This document shows, piece after piece, positions 28,206 to 37,296 of a stretch of DNA of 49,416 nt. The notes under the pieces are model-generated. The model had not been told where the DNA came from and ran no database searches. It saw only the letters and a list, made by a program, of their open reading frames with translations. The stretch lies in the NCBI GenBank assembly GCA_021809645.1, contig JAJZKE010000003.1, positions 1 through 49,416 of the forward strand, read 5' to 3'. This stretch comes from a bacterium. GTDB lineage: Bacteria; Patescibacteriota; Saccharimonadia; Saccharimonadales; UBA4665. How positions within the stretch are numbered: position 1 is the first letter of the stretch; every line of letters starts with the position of its first letter. Both the position numbers and the translations under genes were made by a program.

Positions 28206-28616
28206 TTAGCCACCAAAAGCATTAGTTGCCATCCCTGATACTATATTAGACAAAACAAAAGCGGCTATCGTAACAGCTAAGCCAATAGCTGAAAAAAGAA
28301 TTGTCCGTTTTGCTTTTTCAAGTCTTTGTGGATTACCAGAACTGGTTATATAACTAAAACCGCCAACCACAAAGAACCCTGTTGCCACCAAACCAGCTAA
28401 ACCAGCTAAAGCTTCGATGACAGTTTTTATAAAACTTGAAACTTTTGAAACATCGGCAGTTGCCGAATTAGCATAACAAATTGATACTATAAAATATGGC
28501 GATAAAGATAAAATGATATAACTGAAACGTTTACTAAGTGTTTTGTAATATGACATTTTATGATGATCTCCTAAAAAGTTAAAACCATCATAATAAATAG
28601 TCGGATCATATAGCAT
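28206..28616 (-). CDS. VirB2-like T4SS pilin-family protein (start probably MSYYKTL..., near 28556)
   Basis: Signal-like helix then two hydrophobic helices around GGFSYITSSGNPQRLEKAKRTILFSAIGL. Confidence 0.7.
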   Translation of the reverse strand: MLYDPTIYYDGFNFLGDHHKMSYYKTLSKRFSYIILSLSPYFIVSICYANSATADVSKVSSFIKTVIEALAGLAGLVATGFFVVGGFSYITSSGNPQRLEKAKRTILFSAIGLAVTIAAFVLSNIVSGMATNAFGG

Positions 28617-28725
28617 CCATAAGCATTTATGGATTATTAAATTCCACTAATAATAAGTTATATGACTCTATATATTGAAGTAATTAAGTCAACAATAATT
28701 TTGTTAATAATTATTAAATATTATC

Positions 28726-29826
28726 TTAGCCGCCGACGTAACCGCCTGCATACTGAAATACAAAATACGCCCAGATTATTCCCATAATACCAAAAATTAT
28801 AGGATATAAGATCTTGTGAGCTTTAAGGTAATCAAAAGCCATCAATGGAATTGAATAGGCTTCTAGAACATACCTATTAAAGCCACCGAATTGGTTACCA
28901 ACAATCGGTATTAATAAGAATAAGAAACTAAAAATTGATAGACTTCGCCTTTTATTCCACCAGTAAATTATGGCGATAATTAGCAAAAGAATAAAAAAAA
29001 TGTTAAAGAAGTCAGCTTTTGATATAAGTTCTGAGTAGTTATGATTTAGCCAACCGTGGTTCTTTTGGGAAAGTATAAAAGCTAGTGGCTGAGAGAATCT
29101 TACGGTCAAATATATGCTATAACCGACCAGTCCTAAAATACCAATAATAAAAGTTATTGCTATCTTATATAGTTTCTCTTTTTCTTCATACAATATCAGG
29201 CAAGCTAAAACTAAAGCAAAACCACCGTTAGCATTGGCAACTGTAGCTATCAAACCAAATATGCCTGATGCTAAATAGTTCTTTTTCAAAGCGAAATAGA
29301 TAGATGCTAAACCGGTAAATATTAATAAGCTTGTAGCATACGTTGCGGCTAAGAAAATAGCCGTCGGAAATAATATAAAGAACATTAAGCCTGTCACTGC
29401 TTCAACGTTCTTCTTGATATTAAAAAGATGTTTCAATATCTTTATATAAAAATAAACAGCACCAATCAGACTCAACCAAGAAACAAGTATGGCACTATTT
29501 AAGGGTGAACTAATCATATAATGGACAAGGTGAATAAGCAGTGGATATAAAGGGAAAAAATTAGTTTGTTTGACGCTCTGATAACCGTGTAATGAAAGAG
29601 AAATATAGTTAGGCCCATCCCAATTAGACATAAAAGAAAGAGGATTATTCGGTTCAGCTTTGTATCTAGCAATAGGATTGGTAGTCGGTAAAACTACTTT
29701 ATTGTTGTACCAGCCAAAGCCAACAGCGATAATAATGAATGAAATTGAAACCAGTAAAGCTAGTAGCAGAGTATGCTTGTTTAAAAGTTTTATAAATTTA
29801 TTTAATAGTCTATTAATATTTTTCAT
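28726..29826 (-). CDS. polytopic membrane protein, PIG-V/GPI-mannosyltransferase-like
   Basis: WDGPNYISLSLHGYQSVKQTNFFPLYPLLIHL followed by many TM helices. Confidence 0.65.
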   Translation of the reverse strand: MKNINRLLNKFIKLLNKHTLLLALLVSISFIIIAVGFGWYNNKVVLPTTNPIARYKAEPNNPLSFMSNWDGPNYISLSLHGYQSVKQTNFFPLYPLLIHLVHYMISSPLNSAILVSWLSLIGAVYFYIKILKHLFNIKKNVEAVTGLMFFILFPTAIFLAATYATSLLIFTGLASIYFALKKNYLASGIFGLIATVANANGGFALVLACLILYEEKEKLYKIAITFIIGILGLVGYSIYLTVRFSQPLAFILSQKNHGWLNHNYSELISKADFFNIFFILLLIIAIIYWWNKRRSLSIFSFLFLLIPIVGNQFGGFNRYVLEAYSIPLMAFDYLKAHKILYPIIFGIMGIIWAYFVFQYAGGYVGG

Positions 29827-29864
29827 CCATTCAATCTAACTACCCATCATATTTTAATACATTG

Positions 29865-30767
29865 TCATGTAACTTGCTCTGAAACACCTAGTTTTTGTTT
29901 GATTTTTAGCCCAGCAATCAAAATACCTAGAATTAATAAAAAGATAATATATACCGAGCGATCAATAACATTAGCTAAAACAATAGTGTTAGAAGTAACA
30001 TGGTTTAACTTTTCTGTAAGTATCAGTAAACCCTCTCTAATACCTATGGCACCTGGAGTCAGAGCAGCAAATAGAGCTAAATTAGCAACGCCCGTATAAG
30101 TAATAACTTGGTTGAAATGAATGCCTGATGTAATGCTATGAATTTCGATAAAATAAATAACTGATTGGAGAACAACTTGGCAAAAAGTAGCTAATGTTAA
30201 AAAGGCTATACTTTTAATGGACAATTCTAATCTAACCTGTTTTTTCTTTTTTAAATATATTCTAATAGCTAAGACAGCTATTAAGATGAAAATCAATATT
30301 ACTGGCAGTGATAAATATATTGGTTGGCTACCGACCAAGATAAAAATAACTGATAGAAGGCCATAGATTAAATAATAAAAAATTGTTGATAAAGTATAGT
30401 TTAAATATTTTAATGAATAATTTTTTTTCATGTAGTAAGCTCTGAATGCTGGTCCGGTTTGACCTGGTATAAAGAAATTCATAAATAACGAATAGGCATT
30501 AATTAGCCCATTTTCTTTAAAAGATATTTTAATATTAACCAGCTTCATCGTAGCCTGATATATCAATATTAAGACGGCTAACATTAAGATATATAAGAAG
30601 AAGACCTCGACCGCGACAAACGGTGATATCTTTTTTAAATCTGTTAGTAGGGTATGGTGCTTATAGAAATAGTAGACGGCAGCCGTTAAAGTCGATAGAA
30701 TTATCACTATATTAAGAGTCCGTTTAGAGATTCTTAACGATTTTTTAAGCTTATTGATTATGTCCAT
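29865..30767 (-). CDS. UPF0104/lysylphosphatidylglycerol synthase TM-domain family protein
   Basis: Polytopic; FMNFFIPGQTGPAFRAYYMKK and ALTPGAIGIREGLL motifs. Confidence 0.75.
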   Translation of the reverse strand: MDIINKLKKSLRISKRTLNIVIILSTLTAAVYYFYKHHTLLTDLKKISPFVAVEVFFLYILMLAVLILIYQATMKLVNIKISFKENGLINAYSLFMNFFIPGQTGPAFRAYYMKKNYSLKYLNYTLSTIFYYLIYGLLSVIFILVGSQPIYLSLPVILIFILIAVLAIRIYLKKKKQVRLELSIKSIAFLTLATFCQVVLQSVIYFIEIHSITSGIHFNQVITYTGVANLALFAALTPGAIGIREGLLILTEKLNHVTSNTIVLANVIDRSVYIIFLLILGILIAGLKIKQKLGVSEQVT

Positions 30768-30825
30768 GACCTTATAATCATTTTAGAGTATTCTCAGTTA
30801 AATTTAGATAATTGATAATTAAGTT

Positions 30826-32358
30826 ATGATAAATAATATTACCGATAGAATCCATAGCATACTGAACAGTAAGGGTTTTTTTAAGTTCGTTATCATCTTT
30901 TTCATCATTGAGGCTAGCTGGATCGCTTTGACGGCAATATATCCTCAAGCTTTTGATGAACAGTATCATTTTGGTCTTATTAAGCTTTATTCTCATCATC
31001 TCTGGCCTTTCTTTTCTAAACAACCTGCTGGGGCTAATCAATTCGGAGCTGTAGCTGTTAACTCTTCATATCTATACCACTATTTAATGAGTTTTCCCTA
31101 TAGATTTATTGAACTTATTACTAAAAATCAAGATATTCAAATTATCATCTTAAGATTTATCGATATTGCTATGTTTACTTATGGTTTGATCTTATTTAGA
31201 AAAGTTCTTTTAAAGACCAGATTGTCAAAAGCAATGTCTAATCTTATAATCTTCGTCTTTATTCTTATACCTATTGTCCCTCAACTTGCTGGTCAAGTAA
31301 ATTATGATGACCTGATGATACCATTAGTTGCAGCCGTTTGTTTACTATCGTTTAATATGATAGATCAAATTAAGAAGCATCAGCTTAGTTTTAAAACAAC
31401 TGCCTTGATGTTAATTTTGGCAACCTTTACTAGTTTGGTAAAATTTGCCTTTTTACCAATCTATTTGGCCGTTGTCCTTTTTTTTGTATTCTACATCTAT
31501 CGCTATCATCGATCATATTTTTTTAAAATATGGAATAGTTTTATATTAGATTTTAAAAAACAATCATTAAAGTTAAAAATTGTTTTAATCTCTCTTCTTT
31601 TAATATCAGTCGCTATGTTTGCTCAAAGAGATTTAGTTAATATAGTTAAGTATCATTCTTTAAATCCTAGTTGTTCGAGTGTTTTAAGTATAAAAGATTG
31701 CAAAGCGTATCCTGTTTGGTATGCCAACTATATTCGACACAAAGCTATCATCGATCATAAAAAGTCAGCTTCTGATAATATCATTGTTTATATTGGACAA
31801 TGGCTATATTGGATGTGGTATCGTTTATTTTTCGCAGTCAATGGACCAGGCAGTCATTTTACAAATTACCCACCATTGCCCTTGCCAAGCGCAATGGCTT
31901 TAATAGTTGGTGTAAGCGGCTTAATAGTGGCTATTAAATACCGGAAAAAGATACTTAAAGCTAATCCTTACGTCATATTGCTCTTTCTAATGAGTCTTAT
32001 ATATCTAATTGCTTTAATAACTCAAGGATATTCGACTTATCGATTTACAGCAGTTTTAGAGAATATGAATGGTCGTTACCTTTTGCCAATATTAATTTTA
32101 ATCGGAGCAATCTTAGCAAGAGCTTTTTCTTTGGCTTTTAAAAAATACGGTCACTTAAAAGTTATCGCTGCTTGTATTACCATCATTATGCTTTTAGAGG
32201 GTGGCGGTATTTTTACCTATATCATAAGAAGTAATGACAGCTGGTATTGGCATAGTAATAAGGTTGTTAAGGTTAATAAAGTTGTCCGTAAAATTACCAA
32301 AAAAGTCGTTGTTACGGATAAGAAATCTTATGCCACTAAAGTCTGGTTCTTCAATTAA
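30826..32358 (+). CDS. DUF2142-like polytopic membrane protein (possible lipid-linked glycosyltransferase)
   Basis: PQAFDEQYHFGLIKLYSHHLWPF; many TM helices; late NGRYLLPILILIGAIL. Confidence 0.6.
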   Translation: MINNITDRIHSILNSKGFFKFVIIFFIIEASWIALTAIYPQAFDEQYHFGLIKLYSHHLWPFFSKQPAGANQFGAVAVNSSYLYHYLMSFPYRFIELITKNQDIQIIILRFIDIAMFTYGLILFRKVLLKTRLSKAMSNLIIFVFILIPIVPQLAGQVNYDDLMIPLVAAVCLLSFNMIDQIKKHQLSFKTTALMLILATFTSLVKFAFLPIYLAVVLFFVFYIYRYHRSYFFKIWNSFILDFKKQSLKLKIVLISLLLISVAMFAQRDLVNIVKYHSLNPSCSSVLSIKDCKAYPVWYANYIRHKAIIDHKKSASDNIIVYIGQWLYWMWYRLFFAVNGPGSHFTNYPPLPLPSAMALIVGVSGLIVAIKYRKKILKANPYVILLFLMSLIYLIALITQGYSTYRFTAVLENMNGRYLLPILILIGAILARAFSLAFKKYGHLKVIAACITIIMLLEGGGIFTYIIRSNDSWYWHSNKVVKVNKVVRKITKKVVVTDKKSYATKVWFFN

Positions 32359-33317
32359 TCTTTGTCCTTATAGACATACTTTTTAATTAATTCTAAGGAA
32401 TCCTCAGCTAGGATACGATTAATCCTGACTAGATCTGCAATTACTCCTAGAGAAAATGATATAAAAGAAGCTATCAAAAAGACCACGCCAACTATTAAAG
32501 ACTGCAAATGTTGACCTGGCTTTTTATATACAGCGAAGTATACTAAATAACGAATAAATGGTATCCCGCCAACTATTAGAAAAAAGATGCCGAAAGTTAA
32601 AAATACAGCATACGGTTTATACATTAAATAAGCTCTAACAATAGTTACGCTCGATCGTCTGATGTGTTGCCAAGATGACTTAAACTGTCTTGATTCGCGA
32701 AGTTTAGGGTTAGTTTCAATTGGTACAATAACTATTGATTGTTTTTTGTTAGCTGCTTGTAAGGTTGTCTCCGTAGCCCATGAATAATCGGCTACTGGGT
32801 TAAGCTGGATAGCTGCCTGCCTAGTATAAGCCCTGAAGCCACTGATAGCGTCAGGGACGTTTGAGCCAGCAGCTTTATTTAATACCCAAGTTCCTAATTT
32901 TTGAAATAATTTCTTACGACGAGAGAAATGGTCTATTGTTTGAGTCATTCGATCTGATATAACTACATCAGCTCGACCTTCTAGGATTGGTTTAATTAAT
33001 TCAGGTATCTTTTCTTGCTTATATTGATTATCACCTTCTGTTAAGACAATAATGTCAGCCCCCATTTCGAGTGCTTTGTTTAAGCCATGACGAAAAGATC
33101 GGCTTAGCCCCTGGTTGCGATTATGATATAGAAAATGTTTAACACCGAATGACTTGGCTACTTCGACAGTTTTATCAGTTGAACCATCGTCTATTAACAA
33201 TATCTCGATCTTATCGATGCCTTTAATTTTTTTAGGTATGGTCTTAAGAACAAGAGGTAGAGTGTCCTCTTCGTTAAGACAAGGTATCATAATAACCAAC
33301 TTAATAGACTGTTTCAT
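32355..33317 (-). CDS. GT2 glycosyltransferase (dolichol/undecaprenyl-phosphate mannosyltransferase-like) with C-terminal TM pair
   Basis: MIPCLNEEDTLPLVLKTIP, LIDDGSTDKT, DIIVLTEGDNQY, two C-terminal TM helices. Confidence 0.9.
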   Translation of the reverse strand: MKQSIKLVIMIPCLNEEDTLPLVLKTIPKKIKGIDKIEILLIDDGSTDKTVEVAKSFGVKHFLYHNRNQGLSRSFRHGLNKALEMGADIIVLTEGDNQYKQEKIPELIKPILEGRADVVISDRMTQTIDHFSRRKKLFQKLGTWVLNKAAGSNVPDAISGFRAYTRQAAIQLNPVADYSWATETTLQAANKKQSIVIVPIETNPKLRESRQFKSSWQHIRRSSVTIVRAYLMYKPYAVFLTFGIFFLIVGGIPFIRYLVYFAVYKKPGQHLQSLIVGVVFLIASFISFSLGVIADLVRINRILAEDSLELIKKYVYKDKD

Positions 33318-33436
33318 ATTTATCCTGATTACCTAGACTAGCTAAACCCACCTATTCAAGCTATGTGCTGTAATTCTTATATAATTTAACTATTAGTATA
33401 CCAGACGTCTGAGATATAACTGATATATCTAGAACA

Positions 33437-34030
33437 CTAAGTAATGATCTGATCTCGATAAGATTTAGCACCGTCAATTATAATATCAGCCTTTTTATCA
33501 GGGTGATATTGACTAATGTATCGGTCTTCCATGGGCTTCCAAAGTTCTTGCCAAACTTTTTCGGCTCGATCTTTAGGCATACTTGATCTTTTAATGCCTC
33601 TTTTAATGGTTAAATCCCTTGGAGTCTCCACCCAAATCTTCAAATCATAATCTATCTCAAAAGAGAAACTATATACCCGATCAACAAAGATACCTTTGGT
33701 TATTTTTAAAGATAAATTTTTTAGATGAGGTTCGTTATCCCAATCATAGGCATGATAATTAATTGTCTTCTTATTATCCTGAAGAGGTTTAATAATATCC
33801 CGCGCGAACCTCTCTCCGTTATATCCTCCCCACGAAATAGGATGTTGAATAGGTTCAAAATAATCATCACCACACAAAAAACTAAATTCCGGCAATATGC
33901 TATTTAGATATTTAGAAAGTGATGTTTTGCCTGATCCAGCTCGACCGTCAATAGCTATTAAATAATACTCACCATTTTTTGGTGGTTTTAAATAAATTAT
34001 TTCTTTTAATTTAATTTTGTTTGTTGACAT
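33437..34030 (-). CDS. uridine kinase-like P-loop kinase
   Basis: IAIDGRAGSGKTSLSKYL, CGDDYFEP, IKRGIKRSSMPKDRAE. Confidence 0.8.
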   Translation of the reverse strand: MSTNKIKLKEIIYLKPPKNGEYYLIAIDGRAGSGKTSLSKYLNSILPEFSFLCGDDYFEPIQHPISWGGYNGERFARDIIKPLQDNKKTINYHAYDWDNEPHLKNLSLKITKGIFVDRVYSFSFEIDYDLKIWVETPRDLTIKRGIKRSSMPKDRAEKVWQELWKPMEDRYISQYHPDKKADIIIDGAKSYRDQIIT

Positions 34031-34111
34031 ATTTTCATTCTAACTATCAGTGATGGAGATCACAATATCATAATTAACTGTGAGATATATTTAAAAAGAA
34101 AGGGAAAATCA

Positions 34112-34660
34112 ATGTCAAAAAATAATAGAAAAACAATTGATAAAATATTAACTTCTATAGGAATTATTGCAACCATAGCCTTATTGGTAATCGGTGGATT
34201 ATCTTGGTGGGCTTATTCATTTACTTCTAGTAATGTTCATAACGAGCTAGCATCACAGAAAATATACTTTCCTCCTAAGGGCAGTCCCGAGCTTAAAAAT
34301 GCTAATATTGGACCATTTTTAAATAAATATGCTGGTCAACAACTGCTAACTGGCCCGCAAGCTAAAGCCTATGCCGATCATTTTATTGCCGTTCATTTAT
34401 CGGAAGTAGCAAATGGTAAAACTTATTCTGAAGTTAGTTCAGAATTACAAGCTAATCCTAATAACGCAAAGTTAAAAGCTGAATCTCAAACCCTTTTTCA
34501 AGGAGAGACTTTAAGAGGCTTGCTACTTGGCGATGCCTATGCTTTTTCAACAGTGGGCATGATTGCTAAAATAACAGCTATCGTTTGTTTTATAGCTGGC
34601 GGTTTAATGTTGATATTAGTCTTACTAGGATTTTGGCACTTAACAACTTTAGATAATTAG
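34112..34660 (+). CDS. hypothetical membrane protein, two TM helices
   Basis: Intact ORF; N- and C-terminal hydrophobic helices; RBS-like aaagaaaggg upstream. Confidence 0.7.
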   Translation: MSKNNRKTIDKILTSIGIIATIALLVIGGLSWWAYSFTSSNVHNELASQKIYFPPKGSPELKNANIGPFLNKYAGQQLLTGPQAKAYADHFIAVHLSEVANGKTYSEVSSELQANPNNAKLKAESQTLFQGETLRGLLLGDAYAFSTVGMIAKITAIVCFIAGGLMLILVLLGFWHLTTLDN

Positions 34661-35013
34661 TATCCGTTGCTAACAGTTTCAATCGTCTAATACGACTTCT
34701 CTAACAATCCTAGCCTTATCTACATAGTCATTGCTGACTTCAGCAAATTCAATAAATTGTATTAAGGGGTTGAACCTACGCTAACATGATTACAAGCTCC
34801 TGTGTGTATGCCAGAACCGAATAAGGTCTTATCGTCAACAGTAGCCATAAATGAATTATATACTATCCTATATTGGCCCGCACTGCATTGTCGAGATCTA
34901 TTCCTGTCCAATTACTCATCTACGTGTCCTCAGAGTATAAGTGCCATAAAGAATGATTGACATCAACATCAATTTCTGTATTATGATAACTATTAACTAA
35001 CATAAAATAAAAA

Positions 35014-35433
35014 ATGAAAAAAAATGAAAAATCAAAAATAGGTAAGAGTAAAAAAATAAATCAACAAGGTTTTATTAGCCTAAGTTCACTTAGGAAACCA
35101 ATTACATTAGCTATAATCGGAGCAATCATTGTTGTTGCTGCAGCTTTAGTTTATGTGATACATAGCACTAAACAAACGGGTAGTGCTGCCTCAACTTCGA
35201 CACAGCAACAAACATTATCACCCGCACAAGGAAGCGTGACTACTCAGCCTCAGCCTACTCCGACTTCTCCCCCGGCTACTCCGACTACGGTTTCACCAAC
35301 TACTACAACTTCATCAGAGGCTAAACAGCCAACTGAAGTTAAACAATCACCGGAATCAGGGAGTAGTAGTTCGTCATCTAGCACAGATAAAAGTTCGACA
35401 AGTTCATCAACTTCAACCTCTAAAGATAATTAG
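35014..35433 (+). CDS. hypothetical single-TM protein with S/T/P-rich extracellular tail
   Basis: Basic N-terminus, one TM helix, long low-complexity S/T/P tail. Confidence 0.6.
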   Translation: MKKNEKSKIGKSKKINQQGFISLSSLRKPITLAIIGAIIVVAAALVYVIHSTKQTGSAASTSTQQQTLSPAQGSVTTQPQPTPTSPPATPTTVSPTTTTSSEAKQPTEVKQSPESGSSSSSSSTDKSSTSSSTSTSKDN

Positions 35434-35437
35434 ATAG

Positions 35438-36460
35438 TTACTTTGAATTTAAAGGTTGAACATTCTTTAAACTATTGACTGGTTGATTACCGTTATATTC
35501 TGTAACTAACGTATTGTATTCTATATTTAATTGATTATATCTATTGATCGCACTATTCTCCTGAGCTATGTAATTTTTATAGATATTGTAGTTGTATGCG
35601 TCTTCGTAAGAGTTACCGATTTTAGCCCAAGCTAAACTATCGGCATAGGCTTTGTTGGCTTCGTTATTATCATTGGTTATAGTTGTTTGAATTTGGCTTA
35701 GTTGGTTTTGTTCATTCTTAAATATTGAAGTTATATTGTTGTAGTTATCGACAGTTAGCAAACGGTCATTAAAATATGGCGCATAAAAGTTAGTTAAATT
35801 CTTAGATAAATTAGAATATTCAGTACCTAATAGAGAAAAAAGTTCCAAATCCCGATAATTAGGTTCTGTTTTAGCAAAATTTATTACCTGAGTATTAAGG
35901 GTATGACTATTGATATTATTATAATTAGCTTCGATCGCTTGAATTAAACTAGTCTGTTTATTGGTGCTTGCAATATTAAAGTAAACAGAATGAAGCATTT
36001 CGTAAGCAGCTGTCACTATCTCTTGATCATAAAGATTTGGTGGCATTTTTCTGATATATATTCGACCATTTGCATTATTATATCGACTTGGTACAAAGCA
36101 GCCTTGCTCAATGAAACCATTCCTATTATTAGCGGCCGCATTAGCTGCACAATCTTTTTCCATTTGTATGTCTGATACAATCTGAGGTTTAGATCTTAAA
36201 AAAACCAACTCTCCTTCTCTGCTCATACCTGCTTGTTGAGCTAAAGATATCATTGCTGGATTAGCATTTCTAATTATTAAATAATTTGATATGGGACTAA
36301 AAAAAATAATAAACGCCGATATTGCCAGTCCTAGACAAAATACAATAACTGCAATTAAATATTTCTTTTTTATTTTGGATATATCGTTAGGATTCGAGCT
36401 ATCTAATTGCTGACTTTGATGATCAACTTGTTGATGAATATCAAGGTTGCTTTCTTCCAT
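35438..36460 (-). CDS. hypothetical membrane-anchored protein with degenerate zincin-like motif (YEMLH)
   Basis: N-terminal TM; IVTAAYEMLHSVYFN resembles an HExxH helix with the first His replaced by Tyr. Confidence 0.65.
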   Translation of the reverse strand: MEESNLDIHQQVDHQSQQLDSSNPNDISKIKKKYLIAVIVFCLGLAISAFIIFFSPISNYLIIRNANPAMISLAQQAGMSREGELVFLRSKPQIVSDIQMEKDCAANAAANNRNGFIEQGCFVPSRYNNANGRIYIRKMPPNLYDQEIVTAAYEMLHSVYFNIASTNKQTSLIQAIEANYNNINSHTLNTQVINFAKTEPNYRDLELFSLLGTEYSNLSKNLTNFYAPYFNDRLLTVDNYNNITSIFKNEQNQLSQIQTTITNDNNEANKAYADSLAWAKIGNSYEDAYNYNIYKNYIAQENSAINRYNQLNIEYNTLVTEYNGNQPVNSLKNVQPLNSK

Positions 36461-36543
36461 GACAAGAATTGTACAAGCTTATTCTTAAAAAAAGAAACTT
36501 GAGTTATTAGTTGTCTTAAAGTCTATTTAAAAAATACTTTTAG

Positions 36544-36798
36544 CTATCTATATTTTGCTTGAACGGTATCTTGATTAATACCATTGATCAGATTACTATA
36601 ACCTTTTTTATCTAAGATTTGGATAGCGATAGCAGACCTGTTACCCGACTGACAATACAATATTATCTGGCTGTCCTTTGATAAAGTTAAGTATTTTTCG
36701 AAATTATTTATATCTGATAATGAAATATTGACAGCCCCTTCAATGTGACCTTGAGAATATTCATCTGGTGTTCTGACGTCGATAATTGTTTTAGTCAT
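36544..36798 (-). CDS. rhodanese-domain protein
   Basis: TIIDVRTPDEYSQGHIEGAVNI; active-site loop YCQSGNRSAIA. Confidence 0.92.
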   Translation of the reverse strand: MTKTIIDVRTPDEYSQGHIEGAVNISLSDINNFEKYLTLSKDSQIILYCQSGNRSAIAIQILDKKGYSNLINGINQDTVQAKYR

Positions 36799-37010
36799 TT
36801 TAGTTCTTTTTTAATCTCCAGATATTGTTCTTTAGTTATTTCATCCTTTGCGTATCGATTTTTTGCTATGTCTAGCGGATTATCACGATTACTCGAAACG
36901 ACTCTATATATTATATAAATGACTACAATTAAAACAATAAACCAAAATATTACGCTAATTGTCCGTAAACCCCAATCTCCTCTGTCCATATTTGGTCCGT
37001 AATAATACAC
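36795..37010 (-). CDS. small membrane protein with SHOCT-like C-terminus
   Basis: One TM helix then IAKNRYAKDEITKEQYLEIKKELK. Confidence 0.75.
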   Translation of the reverse strand: MYYYGPNMDRGDWGLRTISVIFWFIVLIVVIYIIYRVVSSNRDNPLDIAKNRYAKDEITKEQYLEIKKELK

Positions 37011-37296
37011 CAGTTTGCTCCCCTATGATTATTTTATAGATAGTTATAAATATATGCTGTGACAGGAGTCACTATTACACTAATTTACAATCTTTATCTA
37101 ACTATTCTTTTAAATATTTGTTATAGATAATTTGTTTGGAGTTATATCAAACTTAGCTCATATAATCCTATAGACAAGGTTTTTAAAATAAACACGACAA
37201 TAAAATGGACACATATAACCGAAAAATTACGTGGCACCTTAATAAAACTACTCCTACTAGGCAGGGATTAAGAGCTAATAATTATTTTGATCTTTC

